Source: Candidatus Coatesiibacteriota bacterium (GTDB taxonomy: Bacteria > JAFGND01). From it: a stretch of DNA of 37,911 bases. Location of the stretch: NCBI GenBank assembly GCA_016927185.1, contig JAFGND010000031.1, positions 1-37,911 on the forward strand. The letters run 5' to 3'. This document shows, piece by piece, positions 8,047-15,724 of this stretch. The translations under genes were made by a program, and so were the position numbers. Below the pieces are notes generated by a model. It was not told where the DNA came from and made no database searches. It saw only the letters and a program-made list of their open reading frames with translations. Positions within the stretch are counted from its first letter, which is position 1. Every line of letters starts with the position of its first letter.

Positions 8047-8547
8047 ATGGCAACTGATATTTCCAGATTAAAAAAGCAACTAAAAGAAAAAGATAGAAGT
8101 CTCAGAGCTAGTGCAGCTGAGGAGCTGGCAGATATTGAAACACCTGAAGCGATAAATGCTCTGTTAGAAACACTAAATGAAGAGAAAGATCCTTATATTA
8201 TTGAGCTTTTAATCAGATTACTCGGAGAGGCGGGAGCTTCTGAGGCAGTATCAGTAATTATTACCTTGCTTAATCATGAAGATGAAGATGTAGTAGAGCA
8301 ATGCCTTGATGCCCTAAGCGACCTGGCAGATGAAGAAAATGCGATTGATATATTTCTTTCTCTTGATGAACTGGAAAGAAATGTTGATGATATGCAGTTG
8401 AGGAATAATATCCAAAATCATATAGAGCATGTTTTGCCTTTTTTAAGAACATTTATTATAGAATCAAGAAACCGAATCAAGGAACTTGAGAATAAAGTTG
8501 TTCAACTCCAAAAAGAATTGCAGAAAGTTAAGAAAACCAAGAAATAA
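8047..8547 (+). CDS. HEAT-repeat protein with C-terminal coiled coil
   Basis: A 166-aa soluble protein with AAGGAG four bases before the ATG. Residues about 10-115 contain alternating helices of HEAT/PBS-lyase type (DRSLRASAAEELADIETPEA, then KDPYIIELLIRLLGEAGASE and DEDVVEQCLDALSDLADEEN). Residues 138-166 form a Lys/Glu heptad-like coiled coil. It is likely a protein-protein adaptor, but its partner is unknown. It is monocistronic, with its own promoter and a strong terminator directly after the stop. Confidence 0.75.
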   Translation: MATDISRLKKQLKEKDRSLRASAAEELADIETPEAINALLETLNEEKDPYIIELLIRLLGEAGASEAVSVIITLLNHEDEDVVEQCLDALSDLADEENAIDIFLSLDELERNVDDMQLRNNIQNHIEHVLPFLRTFIIESRNRIKELENKVVQLQKELQKVKKTKK

Positions 8548-8572
8548 AGATCTGGTAATAATCCAGATCTTT
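8546..8572. terminator. bidirectional terminator between convergent genes
   Basis: A perfect 10-bp stem, AAAGATCTGG (8546-8555) and CCAGATCTTT (8563-8572), with a 7-nt loop, lies between the HEAT-repeat gene stop and the TPR gene stop on the other strand. A and T bases at each end make it usable in both directions. Confidence 0.75.
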
Positions 8573-8583
8573 ATATGAAAAAT

Positions 8584-9702
8584 CTAGTTCTGTTTTTGAT
8601 ATTTTTCAGCCAGCTGTTTGTGTTCCGTATATTTCATATTATTCCCAGTATTAAGATAGCAGACAGCAAGATTTTGATGAGCATTTGCATCTTCCGGGAA
8701 TAGCTTGAGATATTCAAGCCAGGCATCAATTGATTTTTGCCAGTCTTTTGCCTTGATATAAGACATTCCAGCTTTCCAGAAAGCATCTCCCTTATATTTT
8801 TTCTCTTTTTCAAATTCAGCTGACTTCAAAAAAGAGGTAGCTGCATTTTCCCATTGTTCAGTTTCATAATATGCAAGACCGATATTATAATACAATGTTG
8901 AGCTGGAAGGATTGTCTGCAATAAGCTGCTCGTATATTTTCATGGCTTCAGATTGTTTGTTTTCTGCCATAAGCAATGCGGCATATCCTGTCATGGCATC
9001 AGTTCTAATTTTTTTGGCATTTTCCTTGACCTGTTTGTTTGGATTTTTTTCAATATTTTCAGGTTTTGTAGCTTCAATGAGAATAGAATAAATTTCCTTT
9101 GCCTTATCTATTTTCTTGTTCTGTCTGTAAATGGATGCTATATTGGAAAGAACAATAAGGTTATCCTTGTTTTTTTGATATGCCTGATCATATAATTCAA
9201 GAGCTTTTTCTTTCTGATCCATTTTACTATAAATCTGACCTATCATTATGTATCCTTCAGACCATTCTGGTGCAATTATCAAAGCTTTCTTGAAATGATT
9301 GATTGCTTCTTCATATAATTTGGTTTGTTCTGCCTTGTCTTTGCTTTCTTCTGCTTTTTTGTAAGAGCTTACGCCTTCATTTGAAGATCTATTCCTCAAA
9401 AAATCAATTCTAAAAGCATCAATATCCTTTATAAGCTCTGGTTTCAGTTTCATGGCTGCTGCAAAATGATCGTAAGCCTTTTGATAGTCATCTAGTCTAC
9501 CATAGCAAATCCCGGCCTGCATATGTGCATCTGCATCATTTGGCTTGTTTTTTAAATGCTTTTCCCAGAAAACAACTGCTTTATCCCAAATTTCCTGTCT
9601 CATATACAGGGTTGCACTTGTACTTTCTGAAGATGAATAAAGTATTGAACAAGAAATTGAAATAATAATCAAAATTAAGAATAACCTACTTAATTTGCTC
9701 AT
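8584..9702 (-). CDS. exported tetratricopeptide-repeat protein
   Basis: 372 aa, with GGAGG seven bases before the ATG. The N-terminus (residues 5-24) is a hydrophobic signal sequence. A Cys at the end of LIIISISC could be a relaxed lipobox, or signal peptidase I may cut further on near SESTSA. The rest is built of TPR units with typical W/Y-A-G and P positions (AVVFWEKHLKNKPNDADAHM, ALELYDQAYQKNKDNL, LYYNIGLAYYETEQWENAA, NAHQNLAVCYLNTGN). It is a likely scaffold in the periplasm or on the outer membrane. No enzyme domain is seen, and it appears to be transcribed alone. Confidence 0.8.
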   Translation of the reverse strand: MSKLSRLFLILIIISISCSILYSSSESTSATLYMRQEIWDKAVVFWEKHLKNKPNDADAHMQAGICYGRLDDYQKAYDHFAAAMKLKPELIKDIDAFRIDFLRNRSSNEGVSSYKKAEESKDKAEQTKLYEEAINHFKKALIIAPEWSEGYIMIGQIYSKMDQKEKALELYDQAYQKNKDNLIVLSNIASIYRQNKKIDKAKEIYSILIEATKPENIEKNPNKQVKENAKKIRTDAMTGYAALLMAENKQSEAMKIYEQLIADNPSSSTLYYNIGLAYYETEQWENAATSFLKSAEFEKEKKYKGDAFWKAGMSYIKAKDWQKSIDAWLEYLKLFPEDANAHQNLAVCYLNTGNNMKYTEHKQLAEKYQKQN

Positions 9703-9863
9703 TACCTAACCTCCATATCTTGTAAATATCATGAATTCCTAAATCAAATTTATCCTTTTTTGGTCAAGTAATATAATAATTTTTTCCAAACTGGAGCAAG
9801 CAATAAATGCTTTATATTAATGATTTCAGAATACAAAAAACAAGAAAGCTCTTTAGCTTATTG

Positions 9864-9892
9864 TTGACATAAATCATGGCATGCTGTGGATT
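9864..9892 (+). promoter_or_regulatory. candidate promoter for the two-component operon
   Basis: TTGACA at 9864-9869, a 17-nt spacer ending in a TG-containing stretch, then a weak TGGATT (9887-9892). If used, transcription starts near 9899. That rules out the ATG at 9881 and supports the ATG at 9908 for the kinase. Confidence 0.35.
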
Positions 9893-9907
9893 TGGTTTAA
9901 TATTATT

Positions 9908-10705
9908 ATGGATTTAAACAAAATACCCAAGAGCTTGAATAATCCCGTTCTGGCTGATGAAATTGTCAGAGCTAAAGAGCTGCTTGAAGGAGTTAATGAA
10001 GCGGATCAAACGCAAACAATCATAGAATTTTTTTCAATGGTAATACATGAAGTGAAAAATCCTTTGGCTGCAATCAGAACAATGCATGAAAGCTTTTTTC
10101 TGGAACTGGAATCAGATCTGAGAGACAGACCTGAGGTTATTGTCTATGCAAAGGAATATTCAGACAGAATACTTTCTGAAATAGACCGATTGAATAATCT
10201 ACTTTCGTCAGCTAAGCATTTTTCACAACCTGAAAAAGCAAGATGGGAGCTAGTAAATGTAGTTTGTTTGATAGATGAAATAAATGACATTTATTCACCG
10301 CTTTTCAAGAAACTTGATATTGAATTCAGGATATCTTCGAATGCCCAATTCATAGATTTCTTTTGCAGCAAGGATGAAATTATTCAGCTTATCATAAATC
10401 TTCTTGAGAATTCCAAGAATGCTATTTTGATTAGCAACAATAAACTGAGAAAAATCACTCTGGAGATTCTATTACATAAATCGTATTTTTTCATAATAAT
10501 AAGGGATACAGGATGTGGTTTGAACAAAGATGAAATCAAGGAGATATTCAAGCCTTCCAGGACAAAGAGAAAACATGGTTTGGGATTAGCTGTTTGCAGA
10601 GTTATAGCACAAAGATATAAAGGCAGAATATTCATACATAGCCTAAAGGGACAAGGTTCAACATTTGCATTAGTATTACCTTTAAATCAATCTCAATGCA
10701 AATAA
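9908..10705 (+). CDS. soluble sensor histidine kinase
   Basis: 265 aa from ATG 9908; an in-frame ATG at 9881 would lie upstream of the likely transcription start. The H-box is VIHEVKNPLAAIR, with phospho-acceptor H47. The HATPase domain shows the N-box (LLENSKNAI), G1 (DTGCGL) and G2 (HGLGLAVCR). There is no transmembrane segment and only about 40 residues before the H-box, so it must receive its signal through a partner or that short N-terminal helix. The response-regulator gene starts 9 bp downstream and is the obvious partner. Confidence 0.9.
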   Translation: MDLNKIPKSLNNPVLADEIVRAKELLEGVNEADQTQTIIEFFSMVIHEVKNPLAAIRTMHESFFLELESDLRDRPEVIVYAKEYSDRILSEIDRLNNLLSSAKHFSQPEKARWELVNVVCLIDEINDIYSPLFKKLDIEFRISSNAQFIDFFCSKDEIIQLIINLLENSKNAILISNNKLRKITLEILLHKSYFFIIIRDTGCGLNKDEIKEIFKPSRTKRKHGLGLAVCRVIAQRYKGRIFIHSLKGQGSTFALVLPLNQSQCK

Positions 10706-10714
10706 AGGAGAAAT

Positions 10715-11731
10715 ATGAAAAGAATTCTTATAATTGATGATGAAGAAAATATTGTCTGGTCATTGCAAAGAATATTGTCAAAGGAATACATTGTAGCTGG
10801 TTTCACACAAGCAGATGATGGATTGATTGCTCTTGCTCAGGGAGATTTCAATCTAGTTATTACTGATCTTCGAATGCCAGGTCTTGATGGTTTTGAAGTT
10901 GTTCAATGGATATTGAAAAATAAACCTAATACCAAGATAATGGTTATTACTGCTCATGGCTCTAGTACAGTAAAGAAGTATCTGCTTGAAAAAGGGGTTT
11001 CGCAATATATTGAAAAGCCTTTTAATGCCAGTGATCTCCAGATAACCATTCATAATCTGCTTAATGAAGAAAGCTACAAAATTATTGAATCTGATTTAGT
11101 AAGTATTCTTACATTACTGGCTAAAAGTAAAAAGAAGAAAATGATTGTTATCCAGGCCGAAAGTGAACATGGTGAAATATATTGCAATGATGGTATGATA
11201 ATACAGGCAATCTGGGGAGAAAAATATGGGAATTATGCATTAAGAGCACTTTTACAGATGAAGGGAATAACAATAACTGTCCAGAATTGGGATCTGGAAG
11301 AGGAATTACTCTTACATCCAGTATTGAATATAGAGATTTCAAGGCTCTTGTTGTTGGGAGAAGAAGAAGAACTTAAGGATAAACAGGAAACTACTGAACC
11401 ACCTGCAGCTTTCGAGGAAGACGAGATACTCAATCAATTACCAGCTGATTTCTTAACAAATTTGTTATCAATAGAAGATCTGACAGGCTGGGGAGTTGCC
11501 CTTGAAGATGGAAGTCCATTAGTATCACATGGAGTTGATATTGAATTCCTAAATACTGCCATATATAATTATTTGAAACAGAAGAAAGACGAAAAAATAC
11601 ATCTTATAAATGATGCTTCGTTCTCTAGTATTATTGTTCCAAACGAACTCATGATAGTAATTTTCTTTTTTCCTCCTAATATAGCAGGTAAAGAGACAAA
11701 AGAGAAGATATCAAAGATTTTCAATAAATGA
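10715..11731 (+). CDS. response regulator with PATAN (DUF4388) and possible roadblock-like domain
   Basis: 338 aa with AAAGGAG before the ATG. The receiver domain (1-120) has the acidic pair D8/D9, phospho-acceptor D51 (ITDLRMPGLDG), T79 and K101. Residues about 125-195 match the PATAN/DUF4388 pattern known from PatA-type regulators (SDLVSILTLLAKSKKKKMI, then GEIYCNDGMIIQAIWGEKYG). An acidic linker follows. The last 100 residues (from about 238) look like a roadblock/LC7-type fold (LLSIEDLTGWGVALEDG, ASFSSIIVPNELMIVIFF), which I hold only loosely. There is no DNA-binding domain, so output is probably protein-protein, as in surface-motility or polarity systems. The stop overlaps the next gene's ATG by 4 bp. 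Confidence 0.8.
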   Translation: MKRILIIDDEENIVWSLQRILSKEYIVAGFTQADDGLIALAQGDFNLVITDLRMPGLDGFEVVQWILKNKPNTKIMVITAHGSSTVKKYLLEKGVSQYIEKPFNASDLQITIHNLLNEESYKIIESDLVSILTLLAKSKKKKMIVIQAESEHGEIYCNDGMIIQAIWGEKYGNYALRALLQMKGITITVQNWDLEEELLLHPVLNIEISRLLLLGEEEELKDKQETTEPPAAFEEDEILNQLPADFLTNLLSIEDLTGWGVALEDGSPLVSHGVDIEFLNTAIYNYLKQKKDEKIHLINDASFSSIIVPNELMIVIFFFPPNIAGKETKEKISKIFNK

Positions 11732-12366
11732 TTATTCATGATTTGACTTTACCTTTAAATGAAGAAATTCCTGTGTATCCAGGAGATCCTCCTTTTAAGA
11801 TAAATACCATAAGTTCACTTGAGAACTCAGATGAATACAACCTGTCATCTATTTCTTTATGTCTTCATTGTGGAACCCATATAGATGCACCATTTCATTT
11901 CAGAAGGAATGGCAAGAAAGTAGAAGATTTTTCTCTTGAATACTTGATTGGAGAAGCCTATATTGTCAATATTTTGAACAGTTCTGTAATAAATGCTGAA
12001 ATAATGAAAAGAGCTGTTGTAAATATTGAAACTGAAAGATTGATTATAAGAACAGGCTTCATGCATCAATCCTTGAACAAGTCATGGGATGAAGGATATC
12101 CATCATTGACTGAAGATGCCTCAGAATGGCTTATTAATAACAAGAAACTGAAAATACTGGGGATAGATTCTCCTGATATTGACTTGTTTCATAACAGGGA
12201 ATTTCCCGTGCATAAAATTTTTGCTGATAATGACATACTTGTTATTGAAAACCTTGATTTAAGCAAAGAGGAAGAAGGCAAGGGAAGAATTATAATTTCT
12301 CCTCTTTATGTTGAAGGAGTTGAAGCACTTCCCGCAAGAGTTTATTTTTTAAAAGATATCGGGTAA
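11728..12366 (+). CDS. cyclase-family metal-dependent hydrolase (kynurenine formamidase-like)
   Basis: 212 aa of the cyclase (PF04199) family, which includes bacterial kynurenine formamidase and related amide hydrolases. The metal-binding motif HCGTHIDAPFHF is intact (H47, H51, D53, H57), and the family's LGIDSPDID segment is present. Length matches KynB (about 210). It overlaps the response-regulator stop by 4 bp, so it is third in the two-component operon, an odd partner for a metabolic enzyme. No other tryptophan-catabolism gene is near, so the substrate is left open. Its 3' end overlaps the convergent NifS-like gene by 18 bp. Confidence 0.8.
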   Translation: MIIHDLTLPLNEEIPVYPGDPPFKINTISSLENSDEYNLSSISLCLHCGTHIDAPFHFRRNGKKVEDFSLEYLIGEAYIVNILNSSVINAEIMKRAVVNIETERLIIRTGFMHQSLNKSWDEGYPSLTEDASEWLINNKKLKILGIDSPDIDLFHNREFPVHKIFADNDILVIENLDLSKEEEGKGRIIISPLYVEGVEALPARVYFLKDIG

Positions 12367-13551
12367 ATCACTCTCATCAGACCAGTCATCAAGGTCTTCT
12401 GAAAAACGAATAGTTCTCAGTCTTTCTATAATTCCAGGCAAAATCTGAGCGACATATTCAATATCTACAAGTGTATTTTCCCTGCCAAGACTGAATCTTA
12501 TAGTACTAGCTGCATCGGCATCAGAAATACCAATTGCTTTAAGGACATGAGAAGGTTCGAGTAAGTGACTTGAGCTAGCAGCAGCACTGGAGACATATAT
12601 TCCTTTCAAATCCAGTTCCAGGACCAATACTTCACTATCAACTCCATGAAAAGTAATGCTGCTTGTGTTTGGCAGTCTCAATTCCGGATGCCCATTTATC
12701 TTCATATCAACAACAAGAGAGCTTAGTTTTTCCTCAAGCAAGTCTCTCAAGTGCTGAAGATGTTCCATTTCTCCAATAAGCTGGTTTGCTGCAATTTCTG
12801 CTGCCTTTCCGAAACCTACAATACTTGGCACATTTTGCGTACCAGCCCAGTAGTTGCTGTCCTGCAAAGGTCCATATACAAAAGGATCTATTTTAATTCC
12901 GCTTCTTATGTATACAGCCCCAACTCCTTTAGGACCATATACTTTGTGGCTTGATAAAGTAAGAATATCTATACTCAGCTCTTCAACATCCACTGGCAAT
13001 TTCCCAAGGCATTGTATTGCATCGCAATGAAATACAATATCATATTTCTTTACAATATTGGCAATTTCCCTTATTGGCTGGATTGTTCCTATTTCATTAT
13101 TGGCCAGCATTATGCTTACAAGTGCTGTGTTAGGTCCTATTGATTTGGCAACGTCATCAGGATTAATCATGCCATACTTATCAACTGGAATGAAAGTGAC
13201 ATGAGCCCCCATTTGAGCATATTTCTTGAATAAATAGTGAATGCTCAGATGCTCAACATTGCTGCAAATAATTTGCCTTCCTCTAGGTCTTGGAAATATA
13301 GACATAACTCCAGAAATTGCCATATTATTGGATTCTGTTCCACCACTTGTAAAGACAATTTCTTTCGGTTTTGCATTTATTACATCTGCAATTCTTTTTT
13401 GTGCCAATTCGACTGCTTCTTTTGCAGATTTTCCTAATTTGTGAATATTAGCCGGATTTCCGTACTGCTCAGTAAAATATGGTAACATCTCAGCCAATAC
13501 TCTTTTATCTAGTGCAGTTGTTGAATTATGGTCTAAATAGACCGTTCGCAT
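12349..13551 (-). CDS. NifS/IscS-like PLP enzyme lacking the catalytic cysteine
   Basis: 400 aa with GGGAGG before the ATG, homologous along its whole length to group I cysteine desulfurases. PLP features are intact: FTSGGTESNN, H101, NNEIGT, HCDAIQ (D177, Q180) and the Schiff-base Lys K203 in SSHKVYGPKG. The active-site loop, normally SSGSACTS before LEPSHVL, here reads SSAAASSS, placing Ser326 where E. coli IscS has Cys328. No Cys occurs after residue 181. Four neighbouring positions also changed (both small Gly/Ser positions to Ala, Thr to Ser), so a single base error is unlikely. The protein may not form a persulfide, and could act as a lyase, an aminotransferase or a regulator. The acidic C-terminal tail (DLDDWSDESDLPDIF) is also unusual. 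No iscU-like gene follows. Confidence 0.8.
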   Translation of the reverse strand: MRTVYLDHNSTTALDKRVLAEMLPYFTEQYGNPANIHKLGKSAKEAVELAQKRIADVINAKPKEIVFTSGGTESNNMAISGVMSIFPRPRGRQIICSNVEHLSIHYLFKKYAQMGAHVTFIPVDKYGMINPDDVAKSIGPNTALVSIMLANNEIGTIQPIREIANIVKKYDIVFHCDAIQCLGKLPVDVEELSIDILTLSSHKVYGPKGVGAVYIRSGIKIDPFVYGPLQDSNYWAGTQNVPSIVGFGKAAEIAANQLIGEMEHLQHLRDLLEEKLSSLVVDMKINGHPELRLPNTSSITFHGVDSEVLVLELDLKGIYVSSAAASSSHLLEPSHVLKAIGISDADAASTIRFSLGRENTLVDIEYVAQILPGIIERLRTIRFSEDLDDWSDESDLPDIF

Positions 13552-13674
13552 TAATTACCTCCCACAAAAAGTAAGTGGCATGGTTACATATAATGTTAAA
13601 TTAGTCAAGGCTTTTGTGGATTTATCAGTATTTCTTGAAAATTTTATTAAAAATCGAGATATTTTTTTGAAGGC

Positions 13675-13702
13675 TTGACAACAATTAAATATTACTTATA
13701 TT
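13675..13702 (+). promoter_or_regulatory. strong promoter for the Tat ferredoxin gene
   Basis: TTGACA (13675-13680), a 16-nt spacer and TATATT (13697-13702) make the best sigma-70-type promoter in the window. The expected transcription start is near 13709, only about 8 bases before the ATG at 13717, so the message would have a very short leader. Confidence 0.6.
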
Positions 13703-13716
13703 TAAGAATGGTTAGA

Positions 13717-13986
13717 ATGAATAGAAGATACTTCTTGAAACTGGTTGCACTAAGTACATGTGGTTACATTGGTTATACTAAATTGATAGCTGAACAGGAT
13801 GCAAAGGCAGTTTATAAAGTTGATGAATCATTATGCATAAATTGTGGAATTTGCATGAGTGTCTGCGAGGCAGGTGCGATTACTTTAGGCAAGAAACATG
13901 CAAGTATTGATATGAGTAAATGCATTTCATGCGGTAAATGCAAGGATGCCTGCCCAAAAGAAGCTATTTATGAAACTAGTTCTTAG
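13717..13986 (+). CDS. Tat-exported 2[4Fe-4S] ferredoxin-like protein
   Basis: 89 aa from ATG 13717. The start is set by a twin-arginine signal (MNRRYFLKLVALST) and by the promoter just upstream. Starts at 13675 and 13708 would put the signal inside the chain, and the former lies within the -35 box. Residues 40-50 (CINCGICMSVC) and 69-79 (CISCGKCKDAC) give eight cysteines for two [4Fe-4S] clusters. A folded cluster protein carried by Tat is expected to act as an electron carrier on the periplasmic side, possibly still anchored by its N-terminus. No partner oxidoreductase is adjacent. The 3' end overlaps the convergent CDF gene by 11 bp. Confidence 0.8.
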   Translation: MNRRYFLKLVALSTCGYIGYTKLIAEQDAKAVYKVDESLCINCGICMSVCEAGAITLGKKHASIDMSKCISCGKCKDACPKEAIYETSS

Positions 13987-15115
13987 GTTCCATATGAATG
14001 CTTATTGATGCATTAGGAAAAACCATCTTTATTTTGTTTTCAATAACACTGGTTATATCATGAGCTTCTGATAAAGATATGTTTTCCTGAAATGTAAGAT
14101 GCAGATTAATTATCTCAGATTCAGACGAAAGTCTGTAATCAAGATCATGAAAATCTATTATTTTCTTTTTATCAATATTGCTGTTTATTATATCTGATAT
14201 TATCAGACTTCTTTTTTTCAATTCCTCGTCATTTTTCACAGCATGAACATGAAGATTTACGCCAGCAACAAAATTGAATTTCCTGAGCAGATTTTCTTCT
14301 ATTCTATGTATGATTTCATGTACATCATTAAGAGAATAAAATGAGAGGAAGTCTATACCTATATCAAGTATATAGAATGAACCCATTTTTCTGCCATTCA
14401 AATAATTAACTTCATATATTCCTTCTTCATTTAAAAGATATTCCCTTATTTCATTGCTTATTTTCTCAGGAATTGCCTTATCAAGCAAATCATTACAAGC
14501 TTCTTTCAAGATTTTTATTGCAACAACAACTATGAATATCCCAACAACAAAAGCAGCAATAGGATCCAGCAATCCAAATCCAAATACAGCTCCAGTTATT
14601 CCGGCTAAAACACCTATAGATGAATAGGCATCACTTCTGTGATCCCATGCATTCGCTATCACTGCAGGGCTGTCAATCTTTTTTCCTATTCTGTAAGTAT
14701 ATCTGAATAACCATTCCTTTACAATTATTGATATAATAGCTCCAATCAATGCAAACCATGATGGAGAGTTAACAGTTTTTTTAAGTATCAGGTTATCATA
14801 AAAGGAATGTCCTACATCATAGAACAAGAAAATGACAATACCGAAGAGAATTAGAGAAACAAAGATTGCTGCAAGACTCTCTATTTTTCCATGACCGTAG
14901 GGATGATCCTTGTCTTTTGGTTTATATGCATAAAAAAGGCTCAGATAAACGACTGCTGTTGCTAGTATATCTGAGCCTGAATGTATTCCATCAGCTACTA
15001 AAGCTTGAGATTTTGCAAGAATTCCTATAAGAATTTTGATTATTGTGAGTGATATATTTATCCATAAACCAACTTTTGATGCTCTTTTAGCTGCCTCATA
15101 AATCTGCATTCTCAA
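13976..15115 (-). CDS. cation diffusion facilitator (CDF) family metal transporter
   Basis: A 379-aa inner-membrane metal/proton antiporter of the CDF family. The N-terminal transmembrane part carries the metal-site signature ADGIHSGSD (D42, H45, D49) and, in a later helix, DHRSD. The conserved HPYGHGK loop follows TM2-3. The C-terminal cytoplasmic part is longer than usual, with two segments resembling the CDF dimerisation fold (YILDIGIDFLS; LHLTFQENISLSEAHDI). Zn2+, Fe2+ and Mn2+ are all possible, and the metal cannot be told from sequence. Its ATG overlaps the upstream LURP-one-like gene stop by 4 bp, so the two are coupled. Confidence 0.88.
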   Translation of the reverse strand: MRMQIYEAAKRASKVGLWINISLTIIKILIGILAKSQALVADGIHSGSDILATAVVYLSLFYAYKPKDKDHPYGHGKIESLAAIFVSLILFGIVIFLFYDVGHSFYDNLILKKTVNSPSWFALIGAIISIIVKEWLFRYTYRIGKKIDSPAVIANAWDHRSDAYSSIGVLAGITGAVFGFGLLDPIAAFVVGIFIVVVAIKILKEACNDLLDKAIPEKISNEIREYLLNEEGIYEVNYLNGRKMGSFYILDIGIDFLSFYSLNDVHEIIHRIEENLLRKFNFVAGVNLHVHAVKNDEELKKRSLIISDIINSNIDKKKIIDFHDLDYRLSSESEIINLHLTFQENISLSEAHDITSVIENKIKMVFPNASISIHMEPKN

Positions 15116-15642
15116 TCTTGAGTAAGTATTTCATGAAAATTTATATCCATAATCAAGCATGTTGCAAGACCATATATTGGATTTATTCCTTCCCTTAAGG
15201 TTTTCAAGTAATACGTATGCCCCATACCTTTTGCTGGAGTGATTTCTGACATTTCCCCACCATGAGGTCCTGATAATTTCATGCTTAGCTTATTCCAGTC
15301 TCCGGTTCCTTTCAGAATCAGTTCTTTTGTTTCGGGATTAACAAGTTCAAGAACTACTTTTGTTATGGTTTTGACAGATACCTTTGCAAGTTCAGTTCCA
15401 TCAGGAAGAACTAGTCTTAATTGAAGATTCGTAAAGTTTGCATAAACCACTTTAAAAATAAGATTTCCCTCTGTATCATTTACCTGTAATTCCTTGACCT
15501 GGTCTTTTCTCTTAATCAATCCCTTGGCAATCTTTGTTTTGTTTTCAGAATAAATATCATAGCTGGGATTGTTTGTTTTCAGTTGCTGAACTATTTTGAG
15601 GACCTTATGTGGTGCAAGATAAGCCATTGCATCGGATGACAT
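15112..15642 (-). CDS. LURP-one/scramblase-like (tubby C-like) protein
   Basis: 176 aa with GGGAGGG four bases before the ATG. The pattern is a run of short beta strands with D/E-x-x-G turns (ELQVNDTEGNLIFKVVYANF, LRLVLPDGTELAKVSVK, KELILKGTGDWNKLSM). It ends in a hydrophobic helix (YGLATCLIMDINFHEIL), resembling the LURP-one/phospholipid scramblase fold. The role is unknown; membrane or lipid association is a reasonable guess from the fold and from coupling to a transporter gene. The family call is tentative. Confidence 0.5.
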   Translation of the reverse strand: MSSDAMAYLAPHKVLKIVQQLKTNNPSYDIYSENKTKIAKGLIKRKDQVKELQVNDTEGNLIFKVVYANFTNLQLRLVLPDGTELAKVSVKTITKVVLELVNPETKELILKGTGDWNKLSMKLSGPHGGEMSEITPAKGMGHTYYLKTLREGINPIYGLATCLIMDINFHEILTQD

Positions 15643-15724
15643 GCTTCCCTCCCTTGAAAGTCTTGTACAACAAAAATAACTTGTACTAATAAAAAAAAGG
15701 GCGTATAACCTGTCCAGAAATTTC

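Noticed and set aside
11728-13551. kynurenine pathway cluster (formamidase-like cyclase next to a PLP enzyme)
   Set aside because: The two genes are convergent, not co-transcribed. The PLP enzyme aligns with NifS/IscS rather than kynureninase, and no other pathway gene is present.
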